DNA of 9,633 nt from Opitutales bacterium (GTDB lineage Bacteria; Verrucomicrobiota; Verrucomicrobiia; Opitutales; T3Sed10-336), in contig SLOW01000369.1 of NCBI GenBank assembly GCA_007132315.1, positions 1-9,633 on the forward strand, given 5' to 3'. The notes beneath the pieces are model-generated. The model was given only the letters and a program-made list of their open reading frames with translations, searched no databases and was not told the origin of the DNA. Positions 1 through 7,839 of this stretch are shown here, one piece after another; positions within the stretch are counted from its first letter, which is position 1, and each line of letters opens with the position of its first letter. Both the position numbers and the translations under genes were made by a program.

Positions 1-1693
1 GCACCGAGAACCACATCTCCTCGGCAGCCGTCACCTCTTCGTTCAACTGGTGGAAAAAGTCCTTCAGATAGCGGCGCGCGGCGGCGGCATCGCCGTGCTC
101 GTCCCAATGCCTGAGCGCCAGGCGGATACGCGTCTGATTCCGAGCGTGCGGACTGAAAACCCGATCCGCATCTTCCGCTTCGACCAGCCGGTTAAACGCC
201 TCCTCGGCAGCGTCGATATCGCCGGCATTGAACGCGAGATTCAGCCGCTCGACCTCGGTTTCCAGCAGGTGTCCGTCGGATCCCGCCTCGAGCATCCTCC
301 TGCGCTCGGCAATGCGCTCGCGGACCCGCTCCTCCTCGCCCAGGCGATTGAGCATATTCAGACGCTGTCTGAAAATTTCCTCGACGCGTTCCGCGTCCCC
401 CTCGATCAGCCGCTCCGCGATTCGTTCGATCGCATCGAGCATGGCATCCCGCATCCCGGGCAAGGTCTCGGCGGCCGGTATATAACGATTCATCGCCCGC
501 AGGATGAACCTGTCGGTGTTCGGGTCGCCCCCTTCGTGCTCCAGGTACTGCTCCACTTCCTCGACCATCAGCACCGGCGCCCCCGCCATCGCCAGGGCCA
601 GGATCCGTTCGCCCGGCGGCATTCCGGCCTCGCGGACCGCCGCCCGCAAGCGTTCGGGAAACCGCTCGCCCTCGCCCCGGTCGAAGGCGTCGTGACGCCA
701 ATAGAGAATGGCGGCGTCGCGAGCATCGACGAAGATTTCGGGCTCAAAGCGGTCGTTCATGCCCAGGAAAGCGTATTCGACATGCGAATCCGGACCGAAG
801 TCGCCGCGCGCCAACGCCCGCTGGCGCAACGCCGCGAACCGGTCGAAATACGCCCGGTTCAACCGCGCGAAGGCCCCCGCCGGATCGACTTCCCGTTCGA
901 CAGTATCCGAACGCACCAGCCCGCGAAACAACGCCGTGGCGGCCTCGTCGTCGCCCCGGTACAGAGCGTATTCGCCGCGGGCGAAAACACCTTCCCAATC
1001 ATCCTCCCGTTCGCCGACCCGCTCCACCAGTTCGTCGAGCAGGTGCAGTTCGCCGTGGCGCTTGAGTTCGGCGAACAACTCGCGAACGGAGAACAGGGTT
1101 GCTCCGTGCTTTTCCAAGTCGTTCAAGAACCGATCGGAGCGCCCCTGCCGTATCAACACGCGCCAGTGGTCGAGAAGCTGTATACGGTCATTCGATACAT
1201 TCGCGAGCTTCCGGCTGAACGTCCGAATACCGTCGTCGTCTCCGAGCTCGATCGCCAGATCCCACAGGCGATCGAGCAGGGGTTCGTCGTCGGGCCGTTC
1301 GCGCAGGACGCGACGCCTCTCCCGGTATTCGCCGGGCCGATCGCCCAACGCGGCGAACAACTCGGCGCGCCAGGCGGCTTCGTGCCAAGCCTCGTGTTCC
1401 GCCGCCAGGTCGGCGAACAGAGATTTCAGAGCCGGCAACGCTCCATGGCTCAGATGAACGCGCACCAGCGCCGGCACCTGACTCAGGCGCTCGCCGAAAT
1501 CATCGGCCTCACGGAACGCTTCCCGCTTGCGGTCGGGGGCGGCGGAAAAGCTCGAGTCGTCCTCCTCGGGGCCGGAACCGCCCGTCGCCGGTCGGATGAC
1601 CACCAGGGAGAAGACCAGGGCCAACGCCCACAGGACGGTTCGGCCGCGAATCGGTTTCCGGACCCGCGAACCTGCGATTTCGTGTGGAAACAT
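1..1693 (-). CDS. Exported or membrane-anchored helical-repeat (TPR-like) protein, C-terminus beyond window
   Basis: The minus strand is open without a stop for 564 codons from ATG 1693 to the left edge, so only the N-terminal part is seen. An in-frame TAG lies two codons upstream of the ATG, which fixes it as the earliest possible start; the ribosome binding site is weak. Residues 9-18 are basic (RVRKPIRGR) and are followed by a hydrophobic stretch TVLWALALVFSLVVI, then RPATGGSG: a signal peptide or single N-terminal anchor. The rest is charged, Ala/Leu/Glu/Arg-rich and predicted helical. Paired-helix segments such as AEEAFNRLVEAEDADRV near the visible end and ALYRGDDEAATALFRGLV in the middle have the spacing of degenerate tetratricopeptide repeats. 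No catalytic motif is visible. It probably acts as a periplasmic or membrane-attached scaffold. It lies 89 bp downstream of clpB on the same strand, so co-transcription is possible. The coding region is well supported by codon pattern and length; the function is not known. Confidence 0.82.
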   Translation of the reverse strand, partial: MFPHEIAGSRVRKPIRGRTVLWALALVFSLVVIRPATGGSGPEEDDSSFSAAPDRKREAFREADDFGERLSQVPALVRVHLSHGALPALKSLFADLAAEHEAWHEAAWRAELFAALGDRPGEYRERRRVLRERPDDEPLLDRLWDLAIELGDDDGIRTFSRKLANVSNDRIQLLDHWRVLIRQGRSDRFLNDLEKHGATLFSVRELFAELKRHGELHLLDELVERVGEREDDWEGVFARGEYALYRGDDEAATALFRGLVRSDTVEREVDPAGAFARLNRAYFDRFAALRQRALARGDFGPDSHVEYAFLGMNDRFEPEIFVDARDAAILYWRHDAFDRGEGERFPERLRAAVREAGMPPGERILALAMAGAPVLMVEEVEQYLEHEGGDPNTDRFILRAMNRYIPAAETLPGMRDAMLDAIERIAERLIEGDAERVEEIFRQRLNMLNRLGEEERVRERIAERRRMLEAGSDGHLLETEVERLNLAFNAGDIDAAEEAFNRLVEAEDADRVFSPHARNQTRIRLALRHWDEHGDAAAARRYLKDFFHQLNEEVTAAEEMWFSV

Positions 1694-1730
1694 GCCCTAC
1701 CGTCATCACCGGCGCCGGAAAATTGCAAGG

Positions 1731-1762
1731 CCGCGCGGAAAATTCGGCGCGGTTCCGCGCGG
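1731..1762 (-). terminator. GC-rich inverted repeat between clpB and the TPR-like gene
   Basis: A perfect 10-bp inverted repeat: CCGCGCGGAA at 1731-1740 and TTCCGCGCGG at 1753-1762, with a 12-nt loop that itself contains GCGCGG. It lies 21 bp past the clpB stop codon, where a transcription terminator or attenuator would sit. No uninterrupted U-tract follows on the minus strand (only CCTTGCAATTTT), so it may be a weak or Rho-assisted terminator, or an mRNA-stabilising hairpin that allows read-through into the next gene. Confidence 0.4.
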
Positions 1763-1782
1763 GTGGTTCCGTGTTCTGAAGA

Positions 1783-4383
1783 TCAAGCGGCGGCCCGCAC
1801 CGGAGCCATGCGGAGTTCGTCGTCGCGGACCTCGAAGCGCACCCGGGCGCCCTCCCCGAGATCCCCGGAAATGATGGCGCGGGCCAGTTTGTTTTCCACT
1901 TGTTTCTGCAGGAAACGCTTCAGCGGACGGGCGCCGTACACAGGGTCGTACCCCTTTTCGCCGATCCACTTTCGCGCCGCTTCGTCCAATTCGACTTCGA
2001 TCCGACGATCGGCCAGGCGCTGGTTCAGGTCGGCGAGGAGCAGCGCGACGATCACGCCGATTTCCTCCAGCGACAGCGGTTTGAACAGGATGATGTCGTC
2101 CACTCGGTTGAGGAACTCGGGGCGGAATCCGGCGCGAAGTTCGCTGAAGACCTGATCTCGCACCGACTCCGGGATGTTTTCGCCGGTCACGCCCTCGGTG
2201 AGGTAACGGCTGCCGACGTTCGAAGTCATGATGACAACGGTGTTCTTAAAATCGACCGTGCGGCCGTGTGAATCGGTGATGCGGCCGTCGTCGAGCACTT
2301 GCAGCAGCACGTTGAAAACGTCGGGGTGCGCCTTCTCGATTTCATCGAACAGGATCACCGAGTACGGCTTGCGACGCACGGCTTCGGAGAGCTGACCGCC
2401 CTCCTCGAAACCAACGTATCCGGGAGGCGCCCCGATGAGCCGGGCGACGGAGTGCTTTTCCATGTATTCGGACATGTCGATCCGGATCATGTTGTCCTCC
2501 GAATCGAACAGGCTCCGGGCCAGCGTCTTGGCCAGCTCGGTTTTACCGACACCGGTCGGCCCCAGAAAAATAAAACTCCCGATCGGACGGCGCGGGTCCT
2601 TGATCCCCGAACGTGCCCGGAGGATCGCCTCGGATACGGCCGTCACGGCCTCGTCCTGGCCGACCACACGTTCATGCAAGACCTCTTCGAGGCGCAGCAG
2701 TTTCTGTTTTTCGCCTTCGAGCAAACGGGTCACCGGGATACCGGTCCAGCGGGACACGATTTCCCCGATTTCCTCCTGGGAGACCTCTTCCTTGAGGAGG
2801 GCCTTCTCCTTCTGGTTTTCCTCACCGCGCTTCAACTCGGCCTCGAGTTGGGGCAGTTTCCCGTGCCTCAGCTCGGCGAGTTTGTTGAGGTCGTAATTGC
2901 GCTCGGCCCGTTCCATTTCGAGTTTCACCTCGTCGATTTCGGAACGCAGCTTCTGGACCTTGTGCACGTCTTCTTTCTCCTCCTCCCACTGGCGGCGAAG
3001 GGTGTCGGCCTTTTCACGGGCCTCGACCAGTTCCTTTTTGAGGCTCTCCAACCGCTGCTTGCTGGCCTCGTCCTTTTCCTGCTTCAAGGCCGCCTCCTCG
3101 ATTTCGAGCTGCATGACCTTGCGGGTGAGCTCGTCAAGTTCGGTCGGCATGCTGTCCATTTCGGTCCGGATCATCGCGCAAGCCTCATCGACCAGGTCGA
3201 TCGCTTTGTCGGGGAGAAAGCGGTCGGTGATGTAGCGGTGAGACAGAGCCGCCGCGTTCACCAGGGCGTTGTCCTGAATCCGCACGCCGTGGTGAAGCTC
3301 ATAACGTTCCCGCAGACCACGCAGAATGGAAATGGTGTCCTCCACGGTCGGCTGATCGACCAGGACCGTTTGGAACCGGCGTTCGAGCGCCGCATCCTTT
3401 TCAATATTCTTCCGGTATTCGTCGAGTGTGGTGGCGCCGATACAGTGGAGCTCGCCCCGGGCGAGCATCGGCTTGAGCATGTTGCCCGCGTCGATCGCGC
3501 CTTCGGCCTTGCCCGCGCCGACGATGTTGTGCAGCTCGTCGATGAAAAGCAGGATGCGACCTTCGCTGTTCTTGATTTCCTGAAGCACGGCCTTGAGCCG
3601 CTCCTCGAACTCGCCGCGGTATTTGGCCCCGGCCAGCAGGGAACCCATGTCGAGGGCGAAGATGGTCTTGTCTTTGAGACCCTCGGGCACGTCGCCGCGC
3701 ACCACCCGTTGGGCGAGACCCTCGACAATGGCGGTTTTCCCGGTTCCCGGTTCGCCGATCAGGACGGGATTGTTCTTCGTCTTACGCGACAGGATACGGA
3801 TGACGCGGCGTATCTCGGAGTCGCGACCGATGACCGGATCGATCTTGCCCTTCTTGACCATTTGCACGAGATCGACGCCGTACTTTTCCAGCGCCTCGTA
3901 GATCCCCTCGGGGTTCCGGCTGGTGACGCGCTGGCTGCCGCGCATCTCCTTCAGGGTCTTGAGCACGGTTTTCCGATTCAGTCCAAAACTCTGAATGAGG
4001 TTCTTCAACGCAACCGGCTTGGCGGTGATCAGTAATCCCAGGAAGAGGTGTTCGACGCTGACGAATTCGTCGTTCAGGTCCTTCGCCTCTTTTTCCGCCG
4101 CGGTCAGGGAGTCGTTGAACGCCTGAGTCACGTAGATCTTCGACGTATCCACGCTGCCCGTCACTTTGGGCAGGCGATCCAACTCGCGTCCCAGGGACAA
4201 CATCACCGCGTTGGACGTGATATCCATTTTGTTCAACAGGCTCGGAACGATGCCGTTCTCCTGCTCCAGCAAAGCCGCGAACAGGTGCAGCGTATCGATT
4301 TCGTTGTGATTGTGCCGGCGACCCAGCTGCTGGGCTTCGAGAATGGCTTTCTGCGCGTTTTCGGTAAGTTTGTTCGAATCCAT
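1783..4383 (-). CDS. clpB: ClpB, ATP-dependent protein disaggregase (Hsp100)
   Basis: ClpB is a cytoplasmic hexameric AAA+ machine that threads aggregated proteins through its central pore together with DnaK/DnaJ/GrpE. From ATG 4383 the product is 866 residues, close to the usual 855-870. The parts seen, in order, are: a Clp N-domain (about 1-145, beginning MDSNKLTENAQKAI); NBD1 with Walker A GEPGTGKT (210-217), pore loop AKYRGEFEER (Tyr255) and Walker B LLFIDE (to 283); a long charged coiled-coil middle domain (about 390-530), which separates ClpB from ClpA and ClpC; NBD2 with Walker A GPTGVGKT (608-615), pore loop GYVG (Tyr656), Walker B VILFDE (676-681), the GFRPEFLNRVD arginine-finger segment (752-762) and sensor-2 GAR (817-819). 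All key residues are present. The reading frame extends to an ATG at 4446 (887 aa), but that start has no ribosome binding site and adds a non-conserved extension, whereas 4383 has a good one. Divergent from the sensor-kinase unit. No CIRCE heat-shock operator was found upstream. Confidence 0.98.
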   Translation of the reverse strand: MDSNKLTENAQKAILEAQQLGRRHNHNEIDTLHLFAALLEQENGIVPSLLNKMDITSNAVMLSLGRELDRLPKVTGSVDTSKIYVTQAFNDSLTAAEKEAKDLNDEFVSVEHLFLGLLITAKPVALKNLIQSFGLNRKTVLKTLKEMRGSQRVTSRNPEGIYEALEKYGVDLVQMVKKGKIDPVIGRDSEIRRVIRILSRKTKNNPVLIGEPGTGKTAIVEGLAQRVVRGDVPEGLKDKTIFALDMGSLLAGAKYRGEFEERLKAVLQEIKNSEGRILLFIDELHNIVGAGKAEGAIDAGNMLKPMLARGELHCIGATTLDEYRKNIEKDAALERRFQTVLVDQPTVEDTISILRGLRERYELHHGVRIQDNALVNAAALSHRYITDRFLPDKAIDLVDEACAMIRTEMDSMPTELDELTRKVMQLEIEEAALKQEKDEASKQRLESLKKELVEAREKADTLRRQWEEEKEDVHKVQKLRSEIDEVKLEMERAERNYDLNKLAELRHGKLPQLEAELKRGEENQKEKALLKEEVSQEEIGEIVSRWTGIPVTRLLEGEKQKLLRLEEVLHERVVGQDEAVTAVSEAILRARSGIKDPRRPIGSFIFLGPTGVGKTELAKTLARSLFDSEDNMIRIDMSEYMEKHSVARLIGAPPGYVGFEEGGQLSEAVRRKPYSVILFDEIEKAHPDVFNVLLQVLDDGRITDSHGRTVDFKNTVVIMTSNVGSRYLTEGVTGENIPESVRDQVFSELRAGFRPEFLNRVDDIILFKPLSLEEIGVIVALLLADLNQRLADRRIEVELDEAARKWIGEKGYDPVYGARPLKRFLQKQVENKLARAIISGDLGEGARVRFEVRDDELRMAPVRAAA

Positions 4384-4393
4384 GGTGATAAAG

Positions 4394-4400
4394 TCCTTCT
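4394..4400 (-). promoter_or_regulatory. Ribosome binding site of clpB
   Basis: AGAAGGA on the minus strand, 10 nt before ATG 4383. It decides the clpB start in favour of the 866-residue form over the upstream in-frame ATG at 4446. It also shows that this genome uses Shine-Dalgarno signals at least for some genes, which matters for the two plus-strand genes here that lack one. Confidence 0.75.
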
Positions 4401-4486
4401 GCTCTGCTTCGAGGGTTTTCGTTCGCTCGGAGATTATCTTTCTCATGCATAATTTGTACCGAAAGACCCGCTCGTTGACCCCCGCC

Positions 4487-4498
4487 AGATGCGCATCT
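4487..4498. repeat. 12-bp perfect palindrome upstream of clpB
   Basis: AGATGCGCATCT reads the same on both strands. It lies 104 bp upstream of the preferred clpB start, beside the AT-rich stretch where the clpB promoter would be expected. It could be an operator for a heat-shock or other regulator; no known operator family is recognised. Confidence 0.4.
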
Positions 4499-4562
4499 CT
4501 TGTCTCTATATATTAATCACTTACAAAACCTCTCCAGGAAACCGGTGGATATAGCGATCCGG

Positions 4563-4574
4563 CGGAAGGGACAT
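4563..4574 (+). repeat. Direct repeat copy 1 (CGGAAGGGACAT)
   Basis: The 12-mer CGGAAGGGACAT occurs here and again, identical, at 4680-4691. The copies are 117 bp apart. Each one opens an inverted repeat, described in the next entries. Confidence 0.65.
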
Positions 4575-4582
4575 TATGTCTC
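4568..4582. promoter_or_regulatory. Operator-like inverted repeat, distal site
   Basis: GGGACAT-T-ATGTCTC is an inverted repeat with 7-bp arms and one mismatch. It begins inside copy 1 of the direct repeat. It may be a distal binding site for the same protein that would bind 4685-4696; the regulator is unknown. Confidence 0.4.
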
Positions 4583-4679
4583 ATACTGCACCCGCAGGAG
4601 GGCGCCTCTGTCCCAATGGAACAACATCACTCGCCCTCTGTTCAGAAGAGAGCAGTCGATCCACCTCCAGGCATGCGCC

Positions 4680-4691
4680 CGGAAGGGACAT
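4680..4691 (+). repeat. Direct repeat copy 2 (CGGAAGGGACAT)
   Basis: The second identical copy of the 12-mer, ending inside the palindrome at 4685-4696, shortly upstream of the kinase promoter. Confidence 0.65.
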
Positions 4692-4696
4692 GTCCC
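4685..4696. promoter_or_regulatory. Operator-like palindrome upstream of the kinase promoter
   Basis: GGGACATGTCCC is a perfect 12-bp palindrome centred about 50 bp before the predicted kinase transcription start and just upstream of its -35. That is a common position for an activator. Its half-site GGGACAT matches the distal site at 4568-4582, but the half-site spacing differs by 3 bp between the two, so they need not bind the same dimer. Confidence 0.45.
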
Positions 4697-4705
4697 GATT
4701 GCGCT

Positions 4706-4733
4706 TTGCGCGGCATCGGCGAAACGGTATATT
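4706..4733 (+). promoter_or_regulatory. Sigma-70-like promoter of the sensor kinase-regulator operon
   Basis: TTGCGC (4706-4711), a 16-bp spacer and TATATT (4728-4733). The -10 matches the consensus in five of six positions and the -35 starts with the key TTG. Transcription would begin near 4740, immediately before the GTG at 4742, so the message would be leaderless or nearly so. Confidence 0.5.
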
Positions 4734-4741
4734 CTACGGTT

Positions 4742-6268
4742 GTGTCCGACAGAAAACTGAAAACCAACAGCAGCCTCGCGCTCCGGCTCATGCTCTTCAT
4801 CGTGCTGCCGTTGCTCCTTTCCGTGCTCGGTCTGGGGTACCTGGTCCTGGGTCAACTGGAAGAGCATGTTGAAGAGCAGATGCAAAAGGACGTCGAGCTG
4901 GTGGCGCGAGCGGTGCAGGGACCGCTGAGTCGTTCGCTCGAACGCGAGCGCGGCGGCACCGTCCAGGAAACGCTCGATTCGGTATTCGACATCGGCCGCA
5001 TCTACGGGGCGTACTTGTACAATGATCGCGGGGAAGTCATGGCGGCCGCCGGCACCGTTTCCACCAACCGCCAACTCGAGGCCCGGATCACCAGGGTGGT
5101 TGAAACCGAACGCCGCACCGGTGAGTACGGCCGGGTGGACGGGCGCAATGTTTACTCCTATTTCGTTCCCCTCAAGGACAGTGAGGAACGTTTGATCGGC
5201 CTCCTTCAAATCGCCAGGCGGGAGAGCGAGATCAAGGAATACCTCACAGAACTCCGCGGTCTGGCCGCGGTTTATTTTTTCGGCGGCACACTGCTGATGA
5301 CGGGTATCATTCTGATCGGATACCACGGCGCTCTGGGACGCTCGCTCGGCAACCTGCGCAAGTCGATGAGCCGGGTTCGCCACGGGGACCGGCGGCACCG
5401 GGCGGAAACGACAGGACCCCGCGAAATCGCGGAGCTGGCGCGTTCCCTCAATCGCATGCTCGACTCGATGGTGGCGGCCGAACAGGAGATCGAAGAAGGC
5501 AAAGCCGCCCGGCGAACCCTCACCGAAAAGCTCGAATCCTCCCAAAAACTCGCCGCGCTTGGTGAAATGGCGGCCGGCGTCGCACACGAGCTGGGAACGC
5601 CGCTGAGCGTACTCGACGGCAAGGCGCAGCGGGCGCTTCGCCCCTCGCGCGACCCGGAAGCCGTGCGCACCTACCTCCGGGAGATCCGGGAAGACGTCCG
5701 GGGAATGGAAAACGTGGTGCGGCAACTCCTCGAATTCGGACGCCCCGGAGCCAAACGCAATCACCGGATCCGGGCCGACCAGGCGGCCGAACGCGCCCGG
5801 AGCGGGGCCGAACAGACCGTCAACGGAAGCGCCGGCCGTCTCGTCCTCGACGGCCCGGTGCCGGGGCCGCAGATCGACGGCGATCCGGTTCGCATCGAGT
5901 TGGCCCTGAAAAACCTCTTTCAAAACGCGTTGCAGGCGTCCCCCGACGGCACGGTCGAAGCCGGCTGGCACGAAAGCGACGGCACCGTCGTCTTCACCGT
6001 TGCCGACAACGGACCGGGCATTCCCTCCGAGATGCGGGAAAAAATATTCACACCCTTCTTCACCACCAAGGACGGGCAGCGGGGACGCGGTCTCGGGCTC
6101 GCCATCGTGCAACAGGTCGTGACCGAACACAACGGACGCGTGGAAATCGACGAATCGCCGGCCGGCGGCGCCCGTTTCAGGCTAATTTTCCCCGCGGCGG
6201 AGGCACCCGGGCAAGCCGCGACCGAACCGCCCGTCCTTTCTTCCGCCGAACCGCTGCACCGAACCTGA
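4742..6268 (+). CDS. Membrane sensor histidine kinase (NtrB/ZraS-like), partner of the adjacent sigma-54 activator
   Basis: An inner-membrane sensor kinase of 508 residues from GTG 4742. It has a basic N-terminus, TM1 (about 15-36, LMLFIVLPLLLSVLGLGYL) and an extracytoplasmic sensor of about 130 residues (38-170). The sensor contains YGAYLYNDRGEVMAAAG, reminiscent of small Cache/PDC sensor folds. TM2 (about 173-195) and a HAMP linker (about 196-248) follow. The HisKA domain has phospho-acceptor His282 in GVAHELGTPLS. The ATPase domain has the N-box NLFQNAL (Asn395), G1 DNGPGI (422-427), F-box FTPFFTTK and G2 GRGLGLAI. All catalytic motifs are intact. The frame is open back to ATG 4616, which has AGGAGG 14 nt upstream (550 aa). 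The extra 42 residues have atypical codons and contain the apparent promoter, so GTG 4742 is preferred but not proven. The stop is 2 bp before the regulator's ATG. The ligand cannot be read from the sequence; the topology suggests it senses an envelope signal. Confidence 0.93.
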   Translation: MSDRKLKTNSSLALRLMLFIVLPLLLSVLGLGYLVLGQLEEHVEEQMQKDVELVARAVQGPLSRSLERERGGTVQETLDSVFDIGRIYGAYLYNDRGEVMAAAGTVSTNRQLEARITRVVETERRTGEYGRVDGRNVYSYFVPLKDSEERLIGLLQIARRESEIKEYLTELRGLAAVYFFGGTLLMTGIILIGYHGALGRSLGNLRKSMSRVRHGDRRHRAETTGPREIAELARSLNRMLDSMVAAEQEIEEGKAARRTLTEKLESSQKLAALGEMAAGVAHELGTPLSVLDGKAQRALRPSRDPEAVRTYLREIREDVRGMENVVRQLLEFGRPGAKRNHRIRADQAAERARSGAEQTVNGSAGRLVLDGPVPGPQIDGDPVRIELALKNLFQNALQASPDGTVEAGWHESDGTVVFTVADNGPGIPSEMREKIFTPFFTTKDGQRGRGLGLAIVQQVVTEHNGRVEIDESPAGGARFRLIFPAAEAPGQAATEPPVLSSAEPLHRT

Positions 6269-6270
6269 AT

Positions 6271-7776
6271 ATGGCTTCATCCGACACTGAAAACATCGCT
6301 TCGCCCCGGACCGCAACCAACGATCAGAACCTGAAATCCGAGCGGGTGCTCGTGGTGGAAGACGACGAGCAACTGCGCAACATGCTGTCGGAGGAAGTGG
6401 GCGAAGCCGGTTACGGCGTGCGCGCGGTGACCTCGGTCGAGGATGCGCTGCCCGAAATCGAAACCTGGCAGCCGGACCTGGTGATCAGCGATCTGCGATT
6501 GCCCGGCCGGGACGGCTTTTCCCTTCTGCGGGAAATCCGGTCGCGTCCCCAGCCGCCCTGCTTCCTGGTCATCACCGCGTTCGGCACCATCCCGGAAGCC
6601 GTGGAAGCCTTGAAATCCGGAGCGGACAACTTCCTGACCAAGCCACTGGACTTCGACCACCTTCTCCTGTGTCTGGAACGCGCCCTGGAAGTGAGGCGAC
6701 TGCGCCTGGAAGTGGAACATTTCCGCGGCTCCCGCCACACGCCGCGTTTTCACGATATTATCGGCGACAGCAAACCGATGCGGAAGCTCTTTTATCAGGT
6801 CCAGCAGATCGCGAAGTCCAACGGACCGGTGATGATCCACGGCGAAAGCGGCAGCGGCAAGGAACTGGTCGCCGAGGCGATCCACCGCGAAAGCGATCGC
6901 AAAGACGGACCCTTTGTGCCGGTGAACTGCGCCGGCATGCCGGAAAGTCTTCTGGAAAGCGAGTTTTTCGGTCACGTGGAAGGGGCCTTCACCGGAGCCC
7001 AAAAGCCAAAGAGCGGCTTGTTCGCGGAAGCGCACACGGGCGTTCTGTTTCTCGACGAAGTCGCCGAACTTCCCCTGGCCATGCAGGCTAAACTCCTGCG
7101 GGTGCTTCAGGACGGAAAAATCCGGCCGGTCGGCGCGAACCAAGAAAAAACCGTCGATGTGCGCGTCGTCGTGGCAACCCACCGCGACCTTCCAAAATTC
7201 GTCGCGAGCGGACAGTTTCGCGAAGACCTCTATTTCCGGCTCGAAACCTTCATGCTGAGCATTCCCCCGCTGCGCGACCGCCACGACGACCTCGATCTGC
7301 TCGCCGCCCGTTTCCTTTCGCAGTACAGTCGCGAATCCGGGAAAAACGTGCGCGGCTTTTCGGCCGAAGCGCTCGACTTGCTCCGCAACCATCCCTTCCC
7401 GGGCAACGTCCGCGAACTCCAAAACGCGATCAAACGCGCGGTCACCTTCTGCGACGAGGACATCCTGCGGGCGGAAGATTTGCCGGAACGTCTCCGGGGC
7501 GGAAGCCCCCCCATTGCCGCCCTTCAGGGGACGGGCGACGGACCGCCACAACCCGCAGCACTCATGTCCGATCAACGAATCGCGCCGCTGGAGGAAATGA
7601 AACTCCAGTACGTACGCCACGTTCTGGACCGGTGCGAAGGCAATAAACGGCGCGCCGCCGCCTTGCTGGGCATCGGACGCCGCACACTTTACGAATACCT
7701 CAAGAAGATCGAGCCGCAGGCGACGCCCGAATCCGAACCGCCCGCCTCTGAACGGGCCATCGGGCGCGACCGATAA
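6271..7776 (+). CDS. NtrC-family sigma-54-dependent response regulator
   Basis: A cytoplasmic transcriptional activator of 501 residues, full length for the family. The receiver domain (about 25-140) has the acidic pocket E30-D31-D32, phospho-acceptor Asp74 in ISDLRLPG, Thr102 and Lys124 (TKP). The AAA+ sigma-54 interaction domain (about 160-400) has Walker A GESGSGKE (191-198), an intact GAFTGA loop (238-243) that contacts sigma-54, Walker B LFLDE (to 263), the FREDLYFRL arginine-finger segment (317-325) and sensor-2 PGNVREL (377-383). A Pro/Gly-rich linker (about 408-435) leads to a Fis-type helix-turn-helix (about 441-480; NKRRAAALLGIGRRTLYEYL). The ATG follows the kinase stop by 2 bp, so translation is probably coupled and the kinase is its cognate donor. 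The first sigma-54 promoter downstream lies 158 bp after its stop and is its most likely target. The N-terminal 24 residues before the receiver are polar and probably disordered. Confidence 0.96.
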   Translation: MASSDTENIASPRTATNDQNLKSERVLVVEDDEQLRNMLSEEVGEAGYGVRAVTSVEDALPEIETWQPDLVISDLRLPGRDGFSLLREIRSRPQPPCFLVITAFGTIPEAVEALKSGADNFLTKPLDFDHLLLCLERALEVRRLRLEVEHFRGSRHTPRFHDIIGDSKPMRKLFYQVQQIAKSNGPVMIHGESGSGKELVAEAIHRESDRKDGPFVPVNCAGMPESLLESEFFGHVEGAFTGAQKPKSGLFAEAHTGVLFLDEVAELPLAMQAKLLRVLQDGKIRPVGANQEKTVDVRVVVATHRDLPKFVASGQFREDLYFRLETFMLSIPPLRDRHDDLDLLAARFLSQYSRESGKNVRGFSAEALDLLRNHPFPGNVRELQNAIKRAVTFCDEDILRAEDLPERLRGGSPPIAALQGTGDGPPQPAALMSDQRIAPLEEMKLQYVRHVLDRCEGNKRRAAALLGIGRRTLYEYLKKIEPQATPESEPPASERAIGRDR

Positions 7777-7783
7777 CACTACA

Positions 7784-7800
7784 TGTGCGGATTCCGCACA
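7784..7800. promoter_or_regulatory. Perfect inverted repeat, candidate enhancer (UAS) for the NtrC-type regulator
   Basis: TGTGCGGA-T-TCCGCACA: perfect 8-bp arms around one base. Its centre is about 168 bp before the predicted sigma-54 transcription start, within the usual range for bacterial enhancer sites. No U-tract follows, so it is a poor candidate for the terminator of the kinase-regulator operon. A second, imperfect dyad lies just downstream (CGTGT at 7806-7810 with ACACG at 7820-7824, flanked by GAACGCG at 7801-7807 and CGCGTTC at 7831-7837) and might be a second, weaker site. Confidence 0.5.
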
Positions 7801-7839
7801 GAACGCGTGTGTTCTCCCGACACGTCGGATCGCGTTCGA

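Larger units (their letters stand above)
4384..4741. other. Divergent intergenic regulatory region between clpB and the sensor kinase
   Basis: About 358 bp with no convincing gene. The clpB-proximal half is AT-richer (ATATATTAATC around 4507-4518) and probably holds the clpB promoter, but no good -35/-10 pair can be assigned: the best minus-strand -10 is TAATAT at 4515-4510 with a poor -35. No CIRCE repeat (TTAGCACTC...GAGTGCTAA) is present. The kinase-proximal half contains the direct and inverted repeats and the promoter listed separately. Short open frames here (for example from ATG 4576 or ATG 4616) use codons such as AGA, CCA and TCT that are unlike the neighbouring genes. Confidence 0.6.

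Noticed and set aside
50..2155. Plus-strand open frame of 701 codons
   Set aside because: It is antisense to the TPR-like gene and to the clpB 3' end, has no family motif and arises from GC-rich codon bias on the opposite strand.
2299..4035. Plus-strand open frame of 578 codons inside clpB
   Set aside because: Entirely antisense to an unmistakable, intact clpB; its Leu/Phe/Gln-rich translation is the mirror of the ClpB reading frame.
4384..4446. N-terminal extension of ClpB from ATG 4446
   Set aside because: No ribosome binding site at 4446, and the 21 extra residues are not part of the ClpB N-domain; ATG 4383 has AGAAGGA at good spacing.
4441..4560. CIRCE or sigma-32 heat-shock control of clpB
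   Set aside because: Neither the CIRCE inverted repeat nor a CTTGAA / CCCCAT pair could be found.
4574..6130. Minus-strand open frame of 518 codons over the kinase
   Set aside because: Antisense shadow of the histidine kinase, which has every catalytic motif on the plus strand.
6277..7779. Minus-strand open frame of 500 codons over the response regulator
   Set aside because: Near-complete antisense shadow of the NtrC-type gene, produced by the same codon bias. No motifs.
7784..7800. Terminator for the kinase-regulator operon
   Set aside because: The stem is perfect but the loop is one base and no T-run follows; an enhancer site is the better reading.
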